Of a stretch of 64,000 bases of DNA, positions 26,451 through 34,337 are shown in pieces. The translations under genes and the position numbers were made by a program. How positions within the stretch are numbered: the stretch's first letter is position 1; each line of letters starts with the position of its first letter. Origin of the DNA: Verrucomicrobium sp. (lineage in GTDB: Bacteria; Verrucomicrobiota; Verrucomicrobiia; Methylacidiphilales; UBA1321); the NCBI GenBank assembly GCA_017849585.1, contig JAFIGT010000017.1:179276-243275 (forward strand), read 5' to 3'. The notes below the pieces were generated by a model that made no database searches, was not told the origin of the DNA, and saw only the letters and a program-made list of their open reading frames with translations.

Positions 26451-29447
26451 CTACTTCCCCTTCAGGTATGCCTTTGGCATTACCGTCAGGCCTTCGCGCC
26501 CTTCTGGAAGCAAGAGATACTCCTTCCACACAGCCGGGGGGAAGGGATTACCCTGAGGTCTCCACTTTTCCAGTACCTTTGGCTGTGCCGGATCGCTTAC
26601 ATCCACGACTCGCACTGTTTTCCATGCGGCGGCGACGGTGATCAGGACTCGGCCAAAGGCGCGGGGAATTCCATTCAAGGGCTCATTATTGGGCAATAAC
26701 ACTTGAGGCTTGGTCAATTCCGCGTGGCTGCCTTCTCCGATAACCGAATAACCATTATCAAACAACACCACGGCCCGTTCCTCCTCGAGCAATGCGACCC
26801 CACTCATCAATTTTCCAGTCGGCACCGTGCCGGGCGAATGGCGTCGTGGCGGTGACGCCTTCAAGTCGTACCAGACCGGGCCGCCCATGTGCCAGACTGC
26901 CGCAACCAATCCGTGCGGTGTCGGTCGGGGTGCGATCATCTTGCCATAAAATAATCCCGGACCGGTCTCGCTCAGCACCACGCGAATGTCCTTCGGGTCG
27001 GAAAGATCCAGAATTTCCAACCGCGGACCGTTCTCGATCGCAGCCCACGCGCCATCGGGCGAGAGCACCACTTGTTGCACGGAGCAGCCGGGTTTGGCGA
27101 AACGGCCGATTTCGCGTGGTGGATCATTACCCTCCAGCTCCCATACGGATAATCCATCCGACAATTCCGCCACGTAGAGACGCTTGCCGAAAACGGCCAC
27201 ATCGGTCGCGATGCCGCGGGTGGGGGTCACGGATAGCACTTTGAACTCCGGTTGCAACTGGACGAGATGCACGCCCCCATTCCCTGCGGCCAGCGCGGCC
27301 TTGCCATCGTCGTAGGGGAAAGCCGCAGCCAACTGTCCCTCGGGACGATAGCGGAGCGTTTCTCCGTCGCGCGTGATGAGTTCGTTGCTGGTGGCAGCGG
27401 GAATATTCACAGCGGGAGAATCGAGCGTCGGCTCCGGCTTCACCCCCTCACACGCGATGACGTAGACACCGCGTTCATAACCGGCCGCGTAGATCACGCC
27501 ATCGCCGGGCACGGCGGCGGAAGCCGGTTCAGGCAGTGTCGGGGTACGCACACCGTTCGGCAGAATGGCTTGTCCCACGATGGTCGGTTTAGCCGGGGTC
27601 GATACATCGACTACCACCACGCCGTTATACTCATCCGCGACGATGGCATGCCGCCCCGAAATTTCCACCTGCCACGTATCGGGATAGCCTTGATAAAAGG
27701 CCGGGAATTTTGTGGTCGATTGCTTTTGCAGAGCCCCTTTTTCTCCCACGGCGAAAATCTCCAGTCCGTGACCCTCACCGTAACCGGTCTTGTTTTTTCC
27801 GGGGGCTTCGAAATGATTTTTCGTGTAGCTCGCGGCGTGATGGCCGGTTGCTGCGAAGCAGAGTCCGTTACGCATCCGCACGCCATCGCCGTAACCGTCG
27901 AGGGCCACCTCATGCACCAGGACAGGCTGTCGCGGATTACGGATATCGACCACGTAAACCCGCCGCTCCGCCCAACCTCCGGCGTAGAGGAACGAGCCGT
28001 TGATATCGACGGATTGGATTTCCTTCGTTTGTAGAGTGGTTGCGAGATACTTCGGCTGGGCCGGGTCCGACACATCAATCAATTCCACGCCATGATAACG
28101 ATTCGCCACTGCGGCGATGGGAGGAGCCACGGCCATGCCGGTGGCCTTTTCCAGCGTATCGTAGTGATACAATAGCTGGGGCGATTCAGGCTTGGAAATA
28201 TCCACCACATACATCCCGTCATCGCGCGAGGCAATGAAAGCTTGTCCGCCCGCGCAGGCGATTTGTCGCACGTGACCGAGGCCGTCGAGCGAGCCGAGAA
28301 TCCGGGGCTTCGTCGGATCGGCCACCGATGCCGAGGTGAGTTTGCCGTCCCCGATGAACCAGAGTACGCCCTCGTGCAACGTCACATCGATGCAGGGCGC
28401 ATCGCCCACGCGACCGACGACCTTGAGCGAGGCTCCCATCGGTTCGGCTGCGGCCAGTGGTAAGACAGGCAGCAGAACTAAAGAAACGACGATCCCGTAG
28501 AGGAAAAGACAACGCTTCTTCACGGGATCAGAATGCGATGGGACGTTGAGCGCGTCAACCCCGGGCCGTGCGGCGACGCGTGCCCCTGTGGCTGCCAGCG
28601 CGCCGACGGACAACAGCACCAGCCCGAATGTCGCGGGTTCAGGCACCGTTGAGAGGGAGAAATTGTCGAAATCGACCGTGCCCGTGCTCAAGCCGCCTGC
28701 GACCAGATCCAAGTTATACGCCAGCGCAGCCGGGGTTGCGTTGCCGCTTAGGTAGGGAATTCCGCCATTATGATGGGTGGAGCTGGCTGACAGGGTGGAG
28801 GTGAAATTGGCTGAGGTGAGGGAACCAGACACCGCGACATTGGTATAGGTTTTGGTCGTCGGATCGATCACCAGTTCAAAGTTAATATACTCCCCGGCAT
28901 TGGCGTAAGTGGCGTAATTGCCTAGGCTGAAATTCGCCGTGCCGACGCCGGAGATCGAATCGGTGATCAAGGTCAAGGCACCATCCACGCCCATCGTCAG
29001 CCCCATCCAATAACGCTGCGTACCCGCCGCGACTCCGTTGTAGCCCAGATAAACTTGAGCCACATTTCCCGATCCCCCCGGATTGGTCACGGCCAGGCTG
29101 AAGGTCATTTTGAACGTCGACGAAAAAACCGATGAGGAACTCGCCAGATCCACGAATGTACCTAGTGCCGCTCCACTCGCTGCCGAATAGGTATCATTCA
29201 GTCGCAAAGACTGGGAGCCACCGATTCCCGTTCCCGAAGAAACTACCATGCTCGAAGCCGTCGTGCTGAACAAGTTCGACCACGTCTTAGTTCCGGGTAA
29301 ACCCGAGTCATCCACTCCCACAATCGTCGAGCCGGCGGTATAACCTTGGGCATTTTCAAAATCAATGGTCACATCGGCGCGCGACGGCAGGGTCATGCCA
29401 GCGGCGAGGATCAATACGGCGGAGAGGCCGGAGAGGATTTTTTTCAT
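26451..29447 (-). CDS. PEP-CTERM protein fused in frame to an LVIVD beta-propeller protein
   Basis: As sequenced, one frame of 998 residues. Residues 1-24 are a signal peptide; 25-265 a lectin-like, Ser/Thr/Gly-rich beta domain; 268-271 a PEP-CTERM motif VPEP with hydrophobic helix. A PEP-CTERM signal should end the protein, but the frame continues, and residues 309-337 (VKKRCLFLYGIVV..., first codon GTG) look like a second signal peptide. Residues about 345-998 carry LVIVD-type repeats ('VVDIS/DVSDPAQPK') of a beta-propeller. I think these are two genes joined by a frameshift: one extra base in the C-run at 28583-28586 (plus strand) would end the first with a basic tail and a TGA at 28555-28557. 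The ATG at 29447 begins the signal peptide. Confidence 0.75.
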   Translation of the reverse strand: MKKILSGLSAVLILAAGMTLPSRADVTIDFENAQGYTAGSTIVGVDDSGLPGTKTWSNLFSTTASSMVVSSGTGIGGSQSLRLNDTYSAASGAALGTFVDLASSSSVFSSTFKMTFSLAVTNPGGSGNVAQVYLGYNGVAAGTQRYWMGLTMGVDGALTLITDSISGVGTANFSLGNYATYANAGEYINFELVIDPTTKTYTNVAVSGSLTSANFTSTLSASSTHHNGGIPYLSGNATPAALAYNLDLVAGGLSTGTVDFDNFSLSTVPEPATFGLVLLSVGALAATGARVAARPGVDALNVPSHSDPVKKRCLFLYGIVVSLVLLPVLPLAAAEPMGASLKVVGRVGDAPCIDVTLHEGVLWFIGDGKLTSASVADPTKPRILGSLDGLGHVRQIACAGGQAFIASRDDGMYVVDISKPESPQLLYHYDTLEKATGMAVAPPIAAVANRYHGVELIDVSDPAQPKYLATTLQTKEIQSVDINGSFLYAGGWAERRVYVVDIRNPRQPVLVHEVALDGYGDGVRMRNGLCFAATGHHAASYTKNHFEAPGKNKTGYGEGHGLEIFAVGEKGALQKQSTTKFPAFYQGYPDTWQVEISGRHAIVADEYNGVVVVDVSTPAKPTIVGQAILPNGVRTPTLPEPASAAVPGDGVIYAAGYERGVYVIACEGVKPEPTLDSPAVNIPAATSNELITRDGETLRYRPEGQLAAAFPYDDGKAALAAGNGGVHLVQLQPEFKVLSVTPTRGIATDVAVFGKRLYVAELSDGLSVWELEGNDPPREIGRFAKPGCSVQQVVLSPDGAWAAIENGPRLEILDLSDPKDIRVVLSETGPGLFYGKMIAPRPTPHGLVAAVWHMGGPVWYDLKASPPRRHSPGTVPTGKLMSGVALLEEERAVVLFDNGYSVIGEGSHAELTKPQVLLPNNEPLNGIPRAFGRVLITVAAAWKTVRVVDVSDPAQPKVLEKWRPQGNPFPPAVWKEYLLLPEGREGLTVMPKAYLKGK
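28521..28586 (-). other. Junction between PEP-CTERM and LVIVD reading frames
   Basis: Minus-strand bases 28586-28583 are GGGG just after the PEP-CTERM helix. With one more base here the frame would read G-T-R-R-R-T-A-R-G and stop at 28555, as usual for PEP-CTERM tails. The GTG at 28523, 31 bases further on, would then start the LVIVD protein (690 residues) with its own signal peptide. Either a recent deletion, a sequencing error or a true fusion explains this. Confidence 0.6.
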
Positions 29448-29515
29448 GGTGCGGAAGGATTCGATGTTTAAGTGAGGTGCGAGGCGACGACCAATCCGCC
29501 TACCGAACAAATCGT

Positions 29516-29529
29516 GCAATGGATATTGC
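29516..29529. promoter_or_regulatory. Possible LacI-type operator
   Basis: GCAAT-GGAT-ATTGC, a perfect 5-4-5 inverted repeat, lies in the 116-base divergent gap between the PEP-CTERM gene and the LacI-family regulator gene. Such regulators often bind in divergent gaps, but this repeat lacks the CG centre common in LacI operators. Confidence 0.3.
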
Positions 29530-29563
29530 TGACGTACAACGCTGGTGCTATTGAATCACATCA

Positions 29564-30619
29564 ATGAAACACCGCCCCGAATATCCCTGCACTCAGGCCG
29601 ATGTGGCCAAACTCGCCGGGGTGAGCATTGGCACGGTCTCCATGGCGTTGAAAAAAGACATTCGCATCCTGCCGACGACGCGGGCCCGGGTGGAACGGGC
29701 CGCCCGGCAGTTGGGCTATCGGCCCGACCCCATGCTGTCGGCCCTGGTGTCGCGCCGCTATCTTCATAGCGGTCGCCAGACGCTGGCCAATCTGGCGCTG
29801 ATCGTGGACGACCGCTGGTACAAGGCGATGAACACGCGCTGGATTGACGTCATTGTGGACGGCATGCGCCAGGCCTGCTCCCAGCATGGCTATAGCTTGG
29901 AGATCTTGCATTTGTACCGGGATTTGGTGCACAACAAGCAACCCGACAAACTTCTGCGCAGTCGTGGCATTCGCGGCCTCGCCATTCTCAGCACCACGGA
30001 TGGCCAATTACCCTTGAAGCTGGATTGGAACAAATACGCCGTTGTGGCTTTGGGACGGCAACCGGCCAATCATCTTTTCCACCGCGTGGGTCCGGATTTC
30101 TTTGCCAGCATGGATCTTGCCTGCACGAAACTGGCCGAGCTGGGGTATCGCCGGGTGGGTTTGGTGAACGACATGGCCACGGAAACCCGCTACCGCTACG
30201 AATGGATCGGCAGCATCATGAAGGAAAGCTACATCCGTCCGCCGCGCGTCGAGGTCGTACCGCCCTATTTACCGGACGATTTTGACAAGGACGCCTTCTT
30301 CCGCTGGGTGACGCAATATCAGCCCGAGTGCGTGATCGCCAATTATCCCACCTTGCGCGGTATACTCGAAGAAGGTGGATGGAAAGTACCCCGGGACATT
30401 GGGCTCGCCCTTCTCACCCAATATCAACTCGACGATTCCTTCTCCAGCATCATCCACGATTCGGAACGCATCGGCATGGCCTGCATCGATCTGCTCCATA
30501 CCTTGCTGATGCGGGGAGAAACGGGACAACCTCCCACCCTGACCGAAACGCTGATCTATCCCACGTGGAGGGAAGCCAAAACGACCCAGCGCATCAGGAA
30601 GGGATTTTCTGGGCGATAA
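29564..30619 (+). CDS. LacI-family transcriptional regulator
   Basis: A 351-residue regulator. The N-terminal helix-turn-helix (about 10-60) reads TQADVAKLAGVSIGTVSMAL with the hinge RAARQLGYRPDPMLSAL, typical of LacI/PurR proteins. The rest is a periplasmic-binding-protein-like ligand domain (LALIVDDRWYKAMNTRW, then LAELGYRRVGLVND). Verrucomicrobial LacI-type genes of this form often sit next to secreted PEP-CTERM or polysaccharide genes, as here, and may control the divergent fused gene. The ligand is unknown. The gene converges with fliN and overlaps it by 26 bases. Confidence 0.9.
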   Translation: MKHRPEYPCTQADVAKLAGVSIGTVSMALKKDIRILPTTRARVERAARQLGYRPDPMLSALVSRRYLHSGRQTLANLALIVDDRWYKAMNTRWIDVIVDGMRQACSQHGYSLEILHLYRDLVHNKQPDKLLRSRGIRGLAILSTTDGQLPLKLDWNKYAVVALGRQPANHLFHRVGPDFFASMDLACTKLAELGYRRVGLVNDMATETRYRYEWIGSIMKESYIRPPRVEVVPPYLPDDFDKDAFFRWVTQYQPECVIANYPTLRGILEEGGWKVPRDIGLALLTQYQLDDSFSSIIHDSERIGMACIDLLHTLLMRGETGQPPTLTETLIYPTWREAKTTQRIRKGFSGR

Positions 30620-30863
30620 GCTCGGTGATCTTGATTCCAAGCGAATCATCCACCACCACCACTTCACCGCGACCGATCAAGCAGCCATTCACGTAGAGAT
30701 CAACCGGTTCCTCGACCTGCTTGTCGAGTTCGATCACCGTCCCGGGGGCCAGGTTCATCACCTCGCGCACCGGCATTTGCGTGCGACCCAGCTCGACGCT
30801 CAGGCCGACGGGAATGTCCATGATCAGGTCGGGTTTGTCAGATTGGGAGGATAGGTCGGGCAT
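30594..30863 (-). CDS. fliN: Flagellar motor switch protein FliN
   Basis: FliN forms the lower C-ring of the flagellar switch with FliM. The 89 residues are just the SpoA/FliN domain: DIPVGLSVELGRTQMPVREVM, then PGTVIELDKQVEEPVDLYVNG and GEVVVVDDSLGIKITEL, all family hallmarks. It lacks the CheC-like N-terminal part of FliY-type proteins. It is the last gene of the flagellar block, four bases after fliM. The export genes fliP, fliQ, fliR, flhA and flhB are not in the window. Confidence 0.95.
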   Translation of the reverse strand: MPDLSSQSDKPDLIMDIPVGLSVELGRTQMPVREVMNLAPGTVIELDKQVEEPVDLYVNGCLIGRGEVVVVDDSLGIKITELIAQKIPS

Positions 30864-30867
30864 AGGA

Positions 30868-31869
30868 TTAGGTCAGTTTGGAGTTTAAGACGAGCGAGAG
30901 ATTGCGATGATCGCGCTTCACATTGGCGGAGAATTTGGGAAGGGCCCCGAGCTGGACGGTGGCCGACTGGCACTTGCTGGGTTCCAGCCAAAGCGTGTCG
31001 CCGATCGAAAGATTTTTCAATTCGCGCAATGAAATGCTGAAGCCATTCCAATGGGCCGACACCGGAACGGGCACACTATAAAGCGGCGCTGCGAGATTAG
31101 CGGGCAAGCCGAGCGCGGGACTCTTGAGTTGGTCCTGGCTGATTTCCTTCATGATCTGATCCACCAAGTTCTCGATCGTCTGGTAGGGGATGATCAGTCG
31201 CAGGCTGGAGACGCAATCTCCGAAGCGCGCTTCCATTTCGAGAAACAGCATCACCTCGTCGGGCTCCACGATCTTGAGGAACCGGGCGGTATTTTCATGC
31301 TCGATGATTTCCCAGTCGAGTTTCTGGTAGCGCAACCAGCTCGCGGCGTACTCCTTCAGGACCAGACCGATGATATTCTGCAAGACTTCCTTCTCGATGT
31401 CGGTGAACTCGCGCTCGTTCTTCACCGAGTGGCCCGGCCCGCCCAGCATCCGGTCGATCATTGTCAATCCCAGCCGCGGGGAAACATCCAGCAGACAGAT
31501 GCCGTGCAGTGGATTGAGCCGGAACAATGTCAAATGGCTGGGCACCGGCAACGACTCCAGCATGTTGCGGTAGGAAATGGTTTCGAGTTTGGACATCTGC
31601 AACAGGAACTCCATGCGCAGATACAGTGAAATGCTCGCGCTCAGGCCGCGCACAAATTCCTCATGCCGGATACGCAACCGGCGCAACTCTCCCGGCGTCA
31701 GGAAGACCGGGCTGCGAAAATCATACGCCTGGACCGAGTGGGTGGCTCCCGCCTTGCTTTTATTGCCGACGACTGGCGCGCTGGCTTCCGGTGCACTGGT
31801 GACGGAAGCCAATATGGCTTCGACCTCAGCCTGACTGAGGACATTGGATGCGGCTTCTGGATTATCCAT
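30868..31869 (-). CDS. fliM: Flagellar motor switch protein FliM
   Basis: FliM sits in the C-ring and binds phosphorylated CheY to switch rotation. The 333 residues have the N-terminal CheY-binding motif LSQAEVEAIL (11-20), a Pro/Ser/Ala linker, the middle domain (GGPGHSVKNEREFTDIEKEV is characteristic) and the C-terminal SpoA domain that pairs with FliN (about 245-333). It is co-transcribed with fliL (27 bases upstream) and fliN. Confidence 0.95.
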   Translation of the reverse strand: MDNPEAASNVLSQAEVEAILASVTSAPEASAPVVGNKSKAGATHSVQAYDFRSPVFLTPGELRRLRIRHEEFVRGLSASISLYLRMEFLLQMSKLETISYRNMLESLPVPSHLTLFRLNPLHGICLLDVSPRLGLTMIDRMLGGPGHSVKNEREFTDIEKEVLQNIIGLVLKEYAASWLRYQKLDWEIIEHENTARFLKIVEPDEVMLFLEMEARFGDCVSSLRLIIPYQTIENLVDQIMKEISQDQLKSPALGLPANLAAPLYSVPVPVSAHWNGFSISLRELKNLSIGDTLWLEPSKCQSATVQLGALPKFSANVKRDHRNLSLVLNSKLT

Positions 31870-31896
31870 GATAAGGTACGACTGGGGGTTCTTGAC

Positions 31897-32580
31897 TCAC
31901 TGGATAAGGAAATCGACAAAGTAGAGGTTTTTTATTTGGCCTTTTTTCAACAATCCGTTGCAGGTCGCCATCATCTCCTCCCGCAGCAAGCCGCGCGCGG
32001 TGGGGGCCGTCAATTCATCCATGGTCTTCGCGGCCAGTGCGGTGGAAACCAAATCGATGATCCGGGCCCGTTGCTTTTCCAATTCCTCCAGCACGTCGGG
32101 CGAGGCGTCGAAATAAACCGAAGCCTTGATGTAACGCGCCCCGCGGGAACCGGCGTCATTGACGACAATTTCGCTCAGGACAAACTCCTTGGCCTTGGCC
32201 GGGGCATCCTCCTTCTTGGCTTCGCCATGGCCACCTTCTTCCTTTTTGCCCTCTGCCTTGGCTTCGCCGTGGCCTTCGGCCTTTTTTTCCTCTTTTTTGG
32301 CTTCCCCGTGACCGCCCTCTTCCTTTTTCGCATCGGCTTTGGCATCACCATGACCGTCCTTGCCTGCCTCTGCAGTTGCGGCCGGTTGCTTCATGGCTTC
32401 GGCCAGCTTGGCGGGCAGCACGAACTGCACGAGGGCGAAGCCGCCTCCGAGCATCAATACCCAGCTCAACCCCATGGCGCCGAAAAAAACCATCGGCGAC
32501 ATTCCTCCCCCCGCCGCCGCGGGTGCGCCTTCGGCAGGTGCTGGCGCGGCTTTGGCTGGTTCTTCTGCTTCGGCTGACAT
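31897..32580 (-). CDS. fliL: Flagellar basal-body protein FliL with a repeat-rich linker
   Basis: FliL supports the stator and motor at the inner membrane. The 227 residues have an Ala/Pro-rich cytosolic tail, one membrane helix (about 30-52) and a C-terminal periplasmic domain (about 130-227, LSEIVVNDAGSRGARYIKASVYF...). Between them (about 70-125) lies a Lys/Glu/Gly/His tract with four 'GHGEAK'-like copies. This linker is unusual in FliL and could bind metal or spread the domain from the membrane, which is inference. It sits in the usual position between flgE and fliM. Confidence 0.88.
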   Translation of the reverse strand: MSAEAEEPAKAAPAPAEGAPAAAGGGMSPMVFFGAMGLSWVLMLGGGFALVQFVLPAKLAEAMKQPAATAEAGKDGHGDAKADAKKEEGGHGEAKKEEKKAEGHGEAKAEGKKEEGGHGEAKKEDAPAKAKEFVLSEIVVNDAGSRGARYIKASVYFDASPDVLEELEKQRARIIDLVSTALAAKTMDELTAPTARGLLREEMMATCNGLLKKGQIKNLYFVDFLIQ

Positions 32581-32590
32581 GGCTTACTCC

Positions 32591-33475
32591 TTAACGCTTG
32601 AGGTTGGTAATGGTCTGGAGCATCTCATCGCTCGTCGTGATCGTCTTTGCATTCGCGTCGAATGCGCGTTGCGTGACGATCATATCGCTAAACTGTTCGG
32701 CCAGATCGACGTTGGAGAGTTCCAAGGCTCCCTGCTGGAGTGTGCCTGCCGTACCGTCACCGGGAGTCTTGACCGCTGTAGCCGAATCGCCCGCCGAGCT
32801 GTTGTATTCGAAGCGATTGCTGCCTGTACGGATCAATCCGTTCGGATTGGGGAAGCTGGCGACGCCGACGTAGCCCACGACCAACGTGGTGCCGAGTTGG
32901 CCCACAGCCGTCACCGTGCCATTGCTGTCGATGCTAAAGCTGGAGGTGAGTTCCCCAGCCGCTACTTCGACCGGAATATAGATTCGATCCATGCCAGAGA
33001 TGGGTTGACCGGCTGCGGGAATGGCAGTCGGGGGAGGTCCATCCGCATTACCCATCACATACCAGCCATCCTGCGTGCGAAGATATCCGAGAACGGGAGG
33101 AGTCGCCGTGGCGTCGCCCTGGTCGAGGATGAAATCGCCCGCGCGGGTCAACGCATTGCTGGTGCCGGTGGAATTTTGCACGACGAAAAATCCATCGCCA
33201 TTGATGGCCACATCGGTCGGCACATCCGTACGCTGGAAGGCGCCCTGCGTGAACTGGGATGGCGTGGAAACGATGATGGAACCAAGCCCCACTTGATTGC
33301 TGACGGGCTGATTCGCCGTCGCGCTGCGTGAGACTTGATAGAACGCATCGGCGAAATCGGTGCGGCTGTCCTTGAATGCAACGGTATTGGCATTGGCGAT
33401 GTTATTGCCGATGACGTCCATTGCCCGTTGATTGTTAAGCATGCCGCTGACGGCGGAATAGAGACTGCGTATCAT
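32591..33475 (-). CDS. flgE: Flagellar hook protein (FlgE-type hook/basal-body protein)
   Basis: A 294-residue protein of the FlgE/FlgF/FlgG family, most likely the hook protein from its place after flgD. The N-terminus MIRSLYSAVSGMLNNQRAMD and IGNNIANANTVAFKDSR are typical, as is the C-terminal SNVDLAEQFSDMIVTQRAFDANAKTI. It is short for a hook protein (often about 400). I chose the ATG at 33475, preceded by GAGAGGA; a frame further upstream to 33640 has no family sequence. Confidence 0.88.
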   Translation of the reverse strand: MIRSLYSAVSGMLNNQRAMDVIGNNIANANTVAFKDSRTDFADAFYQVSRSATANQPVSNQVGLGSIIVSTPSQFTQGAFQRTDVPTDVAINGDGFFVVQNSTGTSNALTRAGDFILDQGDATATPPVLGYLRTQDGWYVMGNADGPPPTAIPAAGQPISGMDRIYIPVEVAAGELTSSFSIDSNGTVTAVGQLGTTLVVGYVGVASFPNPNGLIRTGSNRFEYNSSAGDSATAVKTPGDGTAGTLQQGALELSNVDLAEQFSDMIVTQRAFDANAKTITTSDEMLQTITNLKR

Positions 33476-33497
33476 GGGGGTGTCCTCTCGTTTCGGA

Positions 33498-33911
33498 TTA
33501 GTTACTGGAGGTGGTGGCCGGAGCGGTGGTGATCTTGGTGATCTGCGACGGCTTGAATTCCTGATCGCCAACCAGGTAATACCAATTCGTGCCGTCGTAG
33601 GTGGCGGCGCTGATCGTGCCGGTGATCTTGTCTCCGTCATCGTTGGTGGCGCTCACATACTGGCCGATCATCTGCTCGGCGCTCATCGAGCTCATCTTCG
33701 TAGAAACATCCTGGATCGCCTGATAGTTGCTGAGATCCATCATGTTTTTATAGAACTCCGTGCTGCTCGCCGCGTCTGTCGGAATCTGGTTCGAGTACTG
33801 CGCCACCAGCACCTTCAGAAAATCTGTTTGCGTCATCGTCTTGGTCGGAATCCGCGAGGCGGTATCCGATTTGGAATTCGATGCCGAATCCACTCCACCC
33901 ACCGCACTCAT
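33498..33911 (-). CDS. flgD: Flagellar hook capping protein FlgD (short form)
   Basis: FlgD caps the growing hook. The 137 residues include the family N-terminus TQTDFLKVLVAQYSNQIPTDAASSTEF and the helical region, then a beta domain (about 85-130, IGQYVSATNDDGDKITGTI). It is much shorter than typical FlgD (about 220) and seems to lack the Ig-like half. Its beta domain resembles the C-terminal half of the neighbouring unnamed protein at 33908, with which it overlaps by four bases (ATGA). Confidence 0.88.
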   Translation of the reverse strand: MSAVGGVDSASNSKSDTASRIPTKTMTQTDFLKVLVAQYSNQIPTDAASSTEFYKNMMDLSNYQAIQDVSTKMSSMSAEQMIGQYVSATNDDGDKITGTISAATYDGTNWYYLVGDQEFKPSQITKITTAPATTSSN

Positions 33912-34333
33912 TTCATGCTCCCGTCTTTGGGGGTGATACCGCGCAGCGACGTGGGCCGTGTGGCTTGATAGACCGCCCGCAAGTCATGCAGGGTGAAGTT
34001 TTGACCGGCTGCGGCAAAGTTCAGGACATTGTTTTCCATCCACACCTTGTCCACACGACCGGAGAGCACCTGCCCCTTCGTATCGCAGACCTGGACGGTT
34101 TGCCCCAGAATGGCAGCGCCGAAATCTCTCTGGCGAGCCTCGTTGCAGAGGGCGAGAAGTTCATGGTCTACCGGCACCGCGATTTCCTCGGAACGTCCCG
34201 TTTCATTGAGCAGCTCCCGGGCGAATCCCGGCAATGCGGCCTGAGCGGGGGAGGACGGAGCCAGGAGATTACTGGCGGTGGTGATGGCGGGTTCCACGGC
34301 CTTCGAAAGGCCGACGGCGGCGATGGGTGACAT
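33908..34333 (-). CDS. Unnamed flagellar protein with a FlgD-like beta module
   Basis: A 141-residue protein between fliK and flgD with no name I can give. The N-terminal half is Ala/Pro/Ser-rich (like a flexible export tail). The second half (about 65-125, GQTVQVCDTKGQVLSGRVDKV...GQNFTLHDLRAVYQ) has the same layout as the beta module of FlgD ('GQxVxxxxxxGxxxxGxV...F...L'). It overlaps flgD by four bases, so it is translated with it. It could be a paralogue of the hook cap or an accessory cap protein; this is inference. Confidence 0.75.
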   Translation of the reverse strand: MSPIAAVGLSKAVEPAITTASNLLAPSSPAQAALPGFARELLNETGRSEEIAVPVDHELLALCNEARQRDFGAAILGQTVQVCDTKGQVLSGRVDKVWMENNVLNFAAAGQNFTLHDLRAVYQATRPTSLRGITPKDGSMK

Positions 34334-34337
34334 GCTT

